NCBI GenBank assembly: GCA_023250495.1
Contig: JAHFAP010000038.1
Coordinates: 1 to 17,342 of the forward strand
Reading direction: 5' to 3'
Source of the DNA: Deltaproteobacteria bacterium
Lineage (GTDB): Bacteria > Desulfobacterota > Binatia > UBA9968
Length of the DNA: 17,342 nt
Part shown: positions 12,743-17,342 of the stretch, in pieces
Layout of the letters: the number at the start of each line of letters is the position of its first letter
How positions within the stretch are numbered: the first letter of the stretch is position 1
Notes under the pieces: model-generated
Told to the model about the DNA's origin: nothing
The model's database searches: none
Seen by the model: only the letters and a program-made list of their open reading frames with translations
Translations under genes and position numbers: made by a program

Positions 12743-13654
12743 ATGGCACGAGCAAAGAAAGATCTGGATCTGCGCAAACTGGAAGTTTTCTATTGGGTAG
12801 CGGAGTTGAGGAGCTTCTCGCTGGCGGCGGAGCATTTGTCGTTGCGGCAGCCCACGGTCAGCGCCCACATCCGCGAGCTGGAGCAGAAACTGGACGCAAG
12901 ACTCCTCAACCGCGTCGGCGGAGGGATAACACTCACCCGCCTCGGCGGTGTTCTCTTCAAAAAGGCTAAGGCCCTGCTTTCGCTCAAGAGAGAAACCCTT
13001 GCGGCTATCGATACGTTTCAGGGTCGGGTAGAGGGTGAACTCTTGATCGGGGGCAGCAATATTCCCGGAGAATATATTTTGCCCCGCAAGCTGGGGCTTT
13101 TCATCCAGAAGTATCCCAACGTCAAACCTATCCTTCGCATCGGGGACTCCGCAGAGATCGTGCAGGCGGTCCTCGACGGCGACGTCGAAATGGGTTTCGT
13201 CGGCTTTAATGGCGCTGACCGACGTCTCTCGTTTCAGAACATCTGGAAGGATGAGATGGTTTTGGCGGTTGGCAAGGACCATCCGTGGAGCCGCCTGAAG
13301 GGGATCGATCTCAAAGATCTCCATGAGGAAGGCTTCATCTCGCGCGAAGGAGGATCTGGAACCCTGCGGTCGTTTCGGAGTCTCTTGAGCCGAAAAGGGG
13401 GGGACCCCGAGAAACTCCTCAATGTCACTATGGAGCTAGGCAGCACCGCGGCCGTCAAAGAGGCCCTTGTCGCCGGGCTTGGAATCTCTATCCTTTCCAG
13501 GACCTCTATTCAGCGCGAGATCCAGGACGGCTTTCTCAAGGAAGTTCCGATTCGCGGGTTGAAGTTGGAACGGAACTTCTATCAAGTTTTCCATCGCCAC
13601 CGTGCCCTCTCTCCAGTCTCCCAAGCATTCAGTAACTTTCTTAAACCTCGCTAG
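12743..13654 (+). CDS. LysR-type transcriptional regulator
   Basis: 303-residue LysR-family regulator. The N-terminal winged helix-turn-helix is clear: LDLRKLEVFYWVAELRSFSL then AAEHLSLRQPTVSAHIRELEQKL (about 9-50), followed by LLNRVGGGITLTRLGGVLF. The effector-binding half begins near residue 90 with GELLIGGSNIPGEYILPRKL and keeps the typical VLDGDVEMGFVG and LVAGLGISILS segments. ATG 12743 with GAGGGG upstream is preferred over an in-frame TTG at 12704, which lies inside the promoter. It lies directly upstream of the PhnD-type importer on the same strand, separated by a terminator-like hairpin and a new promoter. Regulation of that importer, or of divergent ygfZ, is plausible; the effector is unknown. 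Confidence 0.9.
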   Translation: MARAKKDLDLRKLEVFYWVAELRSFSLAAEHLSLRQPTVSAHIRELEQKLDARLLNRVGGGITLTRLGGVLFKKAKALLSLKRETLAAIDTFQGRVEGELLIGGSNIPGEYILPRKLGLFIQKYPNVKPILRIGDSAEIVQAVLDGDVEMGFVGFNGADRRLSFQNIWKDEMVLAVGKDHPWSRLKGIDLKDLHEEGFISREGGSGTLRSFRSLLSRKGGDPEKLLNVTMELGSTAAVKEALVAGLGISILSRTSIQREIQDGFLKEVPIRGLKLERNFYQVFHRHRALSPVSQAFSNFLKPR

Positions 13655-13665
13655 CCCTCGTACGC

Positions 13666-13698
13666 AATTCCTATGCGACTCGACATTGCATAGGGATT
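13666..13698 (+). terminator. Terminator-like hairpin after the LysR gene
   Basis: AATTCCTATGC (13666-13676) pairs with GCATAGGGATT (13688-13698) with one G-T wobble, 11-nt loop, followed by TTCTATTT. It could end the lysR transcript. Alternatively the inverted repeat CCTATGC-N11-GCATAGG is a LysR operator (sites with a T-N11-A core are usual for this family), since it lies just upstream of the importer promoter. Confidence 0.45.
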
Positions 13699-13704
13699 TT
13701 CTAT

Positions 13705-13733
13705 TTGACAGCTCAAGAGCAGTGTTGTCTAAG
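13705..13733 (+). promoter_or_regulatory. Candidate promoter of the PhnD-type importer operon
   Basis: A consensus TTGACA (13705-13710) is followed after 17 bp by TCTAAG (13728-13733), a four-of-six -10. It is 30 bp upstream of the ATG at 13764, which has AGGAG at 13751-13755. The weak -10 would suit activator control. Confidence 0.4.
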
Positions 13734-13763
13734 AGAGAATCTCTGCAATGAGGAGTTGCACTC

Positions 13764-14630
13764 ATGATAAAGCGACAAATCGGTTTTGGCGTTCCGCTTT
13801 TTTTCTTGATGATGGTTGCCGGCGAGGCCCTCGCTCAGCAACGCGTACAGGAACTGAAGATCTCGGCTATCCCGGACGAGAATCCGCAGGAGATGCTGCG
13901 CATCTATACGCCCTTCGCGGATTATCTGACCAAGGAGATGGGCATCCCGGTAAAGTTCACGCCGGTCGTTGACTACGCGGCGACGGTAGAGGGCCTCGCG
14001 GCGAACAAGCTGGACATGGTCTGGTACGGCGGGCTCACGTCGGTGCAGGCAATTCGGATGGCTAAAGATGCCACGCGCGTTGTTATGCGTAAGGAAGACG
14101 CGGAATTTAAGAGCGAGTTTATTACTCGAAAAGATACCGGCATCAAGACCCTAATAGATCTCAAGGGAAAGACATTTTCCTTTGGCAGCGTAGGGTCTAC
14201 CTCGGGTCATTTAATGCCGCGCTATTTTTTGCTTCAAGCAGGAATCAATCCGGAGAAAGATTTTTCCCGGTTCAGCTTTAGCGGGGCCCACGACGCAACC
14301 GCAGCATGGGTTGAGGCTGGAAGGGTCGATGCCGGCGCGCTTAATTTCCTAGTGTGGGGCAAGTTGGTCGAGACCAAGAAGGTGGACACGAGCAAGGTCG
14401 TTGTGTTTTGGACCACGCCTCCCTATGTAGATTACGTTTGGACGGTCCGCGGCGGACTGGACAAGGCCCTGGTGGAGAAAATTTCCAAGGCGTTCTTAAA
14501 GCTGGACTACAACAAGCCGGAAGACAGGAAGCTTCTCGATTTGCACCGAACCAAGGGCTACATCGTCGCGAAGGATTCGGACTGGAAGGGAACCGAAGAG
14601 GCGGCTATCGCAGCAGGGCTAGTGAAATAA
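13764..14630 (+). CDS. PhnD-like periplasmic binding protein (phosphonate / putative selenate ABC importer)
   Basis: 288-residue anion-binding protein of an ABC importer. Signal peptide: residues 1-24, cleavage near ALA|QQ. The mature protein opens with LKISAIPDENPQEMLRIYTP, then FADYLTKEMGIPVKFTPVVDYAATVEGLAANKLDMVWYGG. The serine/threonine loop GSVGSTSGHLMPRY corresponds to the Ser-Thr-Ser ligand loop of E. coli PhnD, and FSGAHDATAAWVEAGRVDAGAL contains the matching His and Asp region. The SAIPDENP...DYAA pattern recalls the PhnD-like family annotated as putative selenate transporter binding protein, an assignment from genome correlation with selenium use rather than biochemistry. Phosphonate, phosphate, phosphite and selenate cannot be told apart by eye. 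First gene of a four-gene operon; no phosphonate C-P lyase or phosphonatase genes are nearby. Confidence 0.85.
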   Translation: MIKRQIGFGVPLFFLMMVAGEALAQQRVQELKISAIPDENPQEMLRIYTPFADYLTKEMGIPVKFTPVVDYAATVEGLAANKLDMVWYGGLTSVQAIRMAKDATRVVMRKEDAEFKSEFITRKDTGIKTLIDLKGKTFSFGSVGSTSGHLMPRYFLLQAGINPEKDFSRFSFSGAHDATAAWVEAGRVDAGALNFLVWGKLVETKKVDTSKVVVFWTTPPYVDYVWTVRGGLDKALVEKISKAFLKLDYNKPEDRKLLDLHRTKGYIVAKDSDWKGTEEAAIAAGLVK

Positions 14631-14651
14631 GGGATAAGATTTCGGCCGGCC

Positions 14652-15455
14652 ATGGATCAATACCGTTTAGAAAAAGTCAGCAAGATATTTGACCGCCGTC
14701 TGGTTGCGGTGGACGGGATCGATCTTGGCGTGCAAAGAGGCGAGAGAGTAGCCCTCATCGGACCCAGCGGGGCAGGGAAGACGACCCTGTTTCGAATGCT
14801 CAATTGTACTTTAAGACCCACCGCAGGAAGATTGTGGATCAATGGCGACGAGGTGGTAACGCTGCACGGCAAAAGATTACGTGAGGCGAGGCGGAAAATC
14901 GGGACGATTTATCAGCAGCACAACCTGGTTCCTCGCCTGAAGGTTGTTCATAACGTTCTTGCGGGAAACCTGGGTCAGTGGTCAACCGTACGGTCCCTAA
15001 GTTCTCTATTCCGACCGGTAGATTTGGAGCTGGCTAACAGGGCGCTGAGGCAAGTGGGCATTGAAGAGAAAATCTTTGCCCGAACCGACGAGCTTTCCGG
15101 CGGCCAGCAGCAGAGGGTGGCTATCGCCCGTGTATTGATGCAAGATCCCGAAGCCATCCTTGCTGACGAGCCGGTTTCTTCTGTGGATCCTTCGCTCGCT
15201 ACGGTGATCGTAAAGCTCCTGATCGAAATCAGTCAAAAGACTCGCAAAACGCTTCTTATCAACCTCCATGGTGTTGATCTCGCACTGGCCTACTTCCCGC
15301 GAGTCGTTGGCATCAAGAACGGAAAGGCGCTTTTTGATCTTCCACCGGACAAGGTCTCAGATAGTTTGTTGGAAGAACTCTATTCCGGCCATCTTCCGGA
15401 CAACCAGGAGAACGGGCTAACTGATGAGGAATCCAAGCCTCTCGTCTATCAGTAG
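14652..15455 (+). CDS. phnC: PhnC-like ABC transporter ATP-binding protein
   Basis: 267-residue cytoplasmic ATPase of the PhnC family. Walker A is GPSGAGKTT (37-45), the Q-loop is in GTIYQQHNLVPRL (about 84-96), the signature is LSGGQQQRVAIARVL (148-162), Walker B is AILADEP (168-174), the D-loop is SSVDP, and the switch histidine is H206 in LINLHGVDLAL. All catalytic elements are intact. The insertion SSLFRPVDLELANRALRQVG is typical of PhnC. The C-terminal tail (LPDNQENGLTDEESKPLVYQ) is slightly long and overlaps the next gene by 32 bases, which implies coupled translation. Symbol reflects family, not proven substrate. Confidence 0.85.
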   Translation: MDQYRLEKVSKIFDRRLVAVDGIDLGVQRGERVALIGPSGAGKTTLFRMLNCTLRPTAGRLWINGDEVVTLHGKRLREARRKIGTIYQQHNLVPRLKVVHNVLAGNLGQWSTVRSLSSLFRPVDLELANRALRQVGIEEKIFARTDELSGGQQQRVAIARVLMQDPEAILADEPVSSVDPSLATVIVKLLIEISQKTRKTLLINLHGVDLALAYFPRVVGIKNGKALFDLPPDKVSDSLLEELYSGHLPDNQENGLTDEESKPLVYQ

Positions 15456-16278
15456 ATCCGAGAAATCGCTCTTTCCTTACCTCTTCGGCTTAATTTTTCT
15501 CGTCGGTTTTCTGGATAGCTGGTGGAGAGCAGAAGTCCGTCCTTTAGCTTTTTTTGAGAAGGAGGGAAGGGAGCATTTGTGGAAATTCCTGAGCGGGATG
15601 TTTCCTCCCGATCTCTCGTGGAATTTCCTCTCTTTGATGCTTCATCCCGCCTTGGAGACGATTCAGATATCGGTGATGGGGACCTTCATCGCCGTCGTCA
15701 TTGGTTTTCCCTTTGGAATTATAGGAACGAGAACTTTCAGCGTCGGCGGAGTGTTGAACGAAGCCGACGTCAAGGGTTCCCCCTCCCGGTTCGTCCTGCG
15801 CTGGTCAGGCTACGTCATGGCCCGGGGGGTGCTGAGCCTCTTTCGCTCTATTCCGGAGTTTGTCTGGGCCTTTATGTTTGTTCGCGCGGTCGGCTTAGGG
15901 GCATTTTCAGGGGTCCTGGCGATCGGGGTGGCTTATGGGGGGATGTTGGGAAAGGTCTACTCGGAGATCTTTGAAGGCGTGAATTACCGCCCGCTGGAGG
16001 CGCTGCAGTCCACCGGCGCCAACAAGCTCCAGATTTTTTTCTACGGCTGGCTGCCCCAGATCTTGCCTAACTTCGTCTCCTATACCCTTTACCGCTGGGA
16101 GTGCGCGGTTCGCGCTTCAGCCATTTTGGGCTTAGTGGGGGCGGGCGGGTTGGGGACGCAAATCGAGATCTCGATGCGCATGTTCGACTTCAGAGAGGTG
16201 CTTACGATTTTGATCATTCTTTTCTTCATGGTCGCGGCCGTCGATTATATCAGCGCCAGAGTCCGAGCCCTTTTATGA
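15424..16278 (+). CDS. phnE: PhnE-like ABC permease, first subunit
   Basis: 284-residue inner-membrane permease of the PhnE family. A first membrane helix (LFPYLFGLIFLVGFLDSWW) is followed by a periplasmic loop with LSGMFPPDL. The core then starts at ALETIQISVMGTFIAVVIGFPFG. Later landmarks are SLFRSIPEFVWAFMFVRAVGLG and the cytoplasmic EAA loop EALQSTGANKLQIFFYGWLP, which docks on the ATPase. SAILGLVGAGGLGTQI and a last helix VLTILIILFFMVAAVDYISA follow. About six membrane helices. It overlaps phnC by 32 bases and the second permease by 4 (ATGA), so the three are tightly coupled. It probably pairs with the second permease as a heterodimer. Confidence 0.85.
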   Translation: MRNPSLSSISRSEKSLFPYLFGLIFLVGFLDSWWRAEVRPLAFFEKEGREHLWKFLSGMFPPDLSWNFLSLMLHPALETIQISVMGTFIAVVIGFPFGIIGTRTFSVGGVLNEADVKGSPSRFVLRWSGYVMARGVLSLFRSIPEFVWAFMFVRAVGLGAFSGVLAIGVAYGGMLGKVYSEIFEGVNYRPLEALQSTGANKLQIFFYGWLPQILPNFVSYTLYRWECAVRASAILGLVGAGGLGTQIEISMRMFDFREVLTILIILFFMVAAVDYISARVRALL

Positions 16279-17159
16279 ACGAGATCACCCCTGAGATAGA
16301 CCGGCCGCATATCCCTTGGCCATCCCATGAAGACGGCGGCAGGGGAAGTCTATGGAACTATTTTCTATTGGCGAGCCTTGTGGTTCTTTTTATTTGGAGT
16401 TATCAAGGCTCGGAGATCCGCCTGGCCCAGCTATTCAGCCGGGAAGGCGGGGGCGAGATACTTAGCTACATCAAGAAACTTTTCCCGCCGGATTTTTCTC
16501 CTCCAGTTCTCAGAGAGGCGTTTCGCGGCGCCATAGAGACCTTCGCGATCTCCTTCATAGGCACGCTTTTGGCCGTCGTTATCGCGCTCTCCGTTGTCTT
16601 TTTCGCCTCGCGAAATCTCATCTTTTCGGGTCTCCTCTATGAAATGGAACCCAGGCGTGGATGGAGACGGACGCTGAGATTGCTGCCGTATTTATGCGCC
16701 AAATCCCTTCTAAATCTTCTCCGCACCATTCCCGAGATGGTCTGGGCGCTGATCTTTGTCTTTCTCGTGGGGCTGGGACCCTTTCCCGGAGTTCTCGCCC
16801 TTGGGATTCATACCGGGGGAGTCCTGGGCAAGCTTTTCGGCGAGGTCCTAGAGGATGTAGACGCCCAGCCGATTGAATCGCTTCAATCCACGGGCGCCAA
16901 TAGGTTGCAGATCCTCTTCTACTCCATTCTTCCCCAGGTGCTTCCCCAATTTATATCCTACACGCTCTACCGCTGGGAGGTGAACATCCGCGTCGCCGCG
17001 GTGCTGGGTTTTGTCGGCGCCGGGGGTTTGGGACAGAGAATTCACATCGCGATCAATCTGTTCTTCGGGAATCAGCTCCTAACGCTTATCATCGCCATCT
17101 ATATCCTGGTGACCGCTGTCGACTATCTCAGCGCGTATCTCAGGAGGAAGGTGATCTGA
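16275..17159 (+). CDS. phnE: PhnE-like ABC permease, second subunit
   Basis: 294-residue second PhnE-type permease, clearly related to but diverged from the first. A hydrophilic N-terminus leads to the first helix YFLLASLVVLFIWSYQG. Then come IKKLFPPDFS, AIETFAISFIGTLLAVVIAL, LLNLLRTIPEMVWALIFVFL, the EAA loop ESLQSTGANRLQILFYSILP, AAVLGFVGAGGLGQRI, and a last helix LLTLIIAIYILVTAVDYLSA. The start is ATG 16275 in the ATGA overlap with the upstream stop; the frame is open further upstream but only antiphase to the first permease. Two different PhnE subunits per operon occur in several phosphonate, phosphite and putative selenate importers. Last gene of the operon, followed by a repeat hairpin. 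Confidence 0.85.
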   Translation: MNEITPEIDRPHIPWPSHEDGGRGSLWNYFLLASLVVLFIWSYQGSEIRLAQLFSREGGGEILSYIKKLFPPDFSPPVLREAFRGAIETFAISFIGTLLAVVIALSVVFFASRNLIFSGLLYEMEPRRGWRRTLRLLPYLCAKSLLNLLRTIPEMVWALIFVFLVGLGPFPGVLALGIHTGGVLGKLFGEVLEDVDAQPIESLQSTGANRLQILFYSILPQVLPQFISYTLYRWEVNIRVAAVLGFVGAGGLGQRIHIAINLFFGNQLLTLIIAIYILVTAVDYLSAYLRRKVI

Positions 17160-17188
17160 TCAGACTTAGCTCCTGCTCATGAAAGCCA

Positions 17189-17250
17189 GATTCTTCGCTA
17201 CGCTCAGAATGACCAGAGAGGTTGTCATCCTGAACGAAGTGAAGGATCTC
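17189..17250. repeat. REP-like inverted repeat pair after the importer operon, includes 28-bp repeat copy 2
   Basis: The segment 17189-17214 (AGATTCTTCGC...AGAATGAC) and 17225-17250 (GTCATCCTGAAC...GGATCT plus C) are inverted copies of one 26-bp unit, about 21 of 26 positions complementary around a 10-bp loop. Bases 17223-17250 are identical to 5270-5297. Such paired units resemble BIME/REP hairpins and may protect or end the operon's mRNA. No transposase (RAYT) is in the window. Confidence 0.65.
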
Positions 17251-17307
17251 TAGCAAATGGCTGAACACGGTCTTGCGTTAGCGGCGGCGGTCTTGTATGC
17301 GGGAAAC

Positions 17308-17342
17308 ATGAGCGAGATCCTTTTTGTCGATACGACGCTGCG
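17308..17342 (+). CDS. HMGL-like TIM-barrel enzyme, N-terminus only (cut by window edge)
   Basis: From ATG 17308 the 11 full codons read MSEILFVDTTL, and the last two bases (CG) would begin an Arg codon. ILFVDTTLR is the characteristic opening of the pyruvate carboxylase / oxaloacetate decarboxylase carboxyltransferase and isopropylmalate-synthase-like family, where DTTLRDG carries a metal-binding aspartate. The frame is open from an earlier ATG at 17257, but the family normally starts close to this strand. Only the start is visible, so the specific enzyme cannot be named. Confidence 0.5.
   Translation, partial: MSEILFVDTTL

Noticed and set aside
1..17342. tRNA-Sec, sel genes, other tRNA or rRNA genes
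   Set aside because: None seen by eye on either strand; a covariance-model search would be needed to exclude a divergent tRNA.

Overview
This window looks like a piece of chromosome from an uncultivated, GC-rich Gram-negative-type bacterium of soil, sediment or groundwater. Lineages such as Rokubacteria/NC10 or Binatota/Deltaproteobacteria would fit. That is inference from gene style: stand-alone Bug/TctC and NMT1-like solute-binding proteins, amidohydrolase and SDR genes, cupin plus NTF2-like pairs, and REP-type intergenic repeats. No rRNA, tRNA, CRISPR array, integrase or transposase was recognised.

Layout. Bases 1-40 hold the first 13 codons of a leftward SDR gene. Facing it is the wreck of an amidohydrolase (168-406), of which only the two ends survive, in different frames. 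From 450 to 5066 runs a rightward block: an orphan Bug/TctC-type binding protein, a ferritin-like di-iron protein, a MocA-like nucleotidyltransferase, a signal-less PBP-fold protein of the NMT1/dihydroxyphthalate-decarboxylase type, and a GalT-like nucleotidyltransferase. A gene-free stretch (5067-5497) holds a terminator-like hairpin and a small element bounded by 16-bp perfect inverted repeats. A secreted parallel beta-helix protein follows (5498-6298). A long hairpin then separates it from leftward thiI (6480-7643). Next come a rightward cupin, NTF2-like and SDR trio (7728-9230), a leftward HAD phosphatase, a rightward Zn-ribbon Nudix hydrolase, and a peroxiredoxin gene (10690-11151). Leftward ygfZ and a Rieske ferredoxin follow. 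The window closes with a LysR regulator and a complete four-gene PhnD-PhnC-PhnE-PhnE type ABC importer (13764-17159), then the first codons of an HMGL-like enzyme.

The most interesting gene is the peroxiredoxin. Its reading frame is split by a TGA that falls exactly on the peroxidatic cysteine, with family-like sequence in the same frame on both sides and a candidate bacterial SECIS hairpin just downstream. It is best read as a selenoprotein that ordinary gene callers would miss or break. About 2.6 kb downstream is a PhnD-like ABC importer whose binding protein resembles the family annotated as putative selenate transporters. This raises a testable selenium link; the other reading is phosphonate or phosphate uptake.

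The genes between them (Nudix, Rieske ferredoxin, YgfZ) suggest redox and Fe-S housekeeping, but they are not one operon. ygfZ and lysR start from divergent promoters whose -35 boxes overlap on the same 7 bp, and ygfZ may be leaderless.
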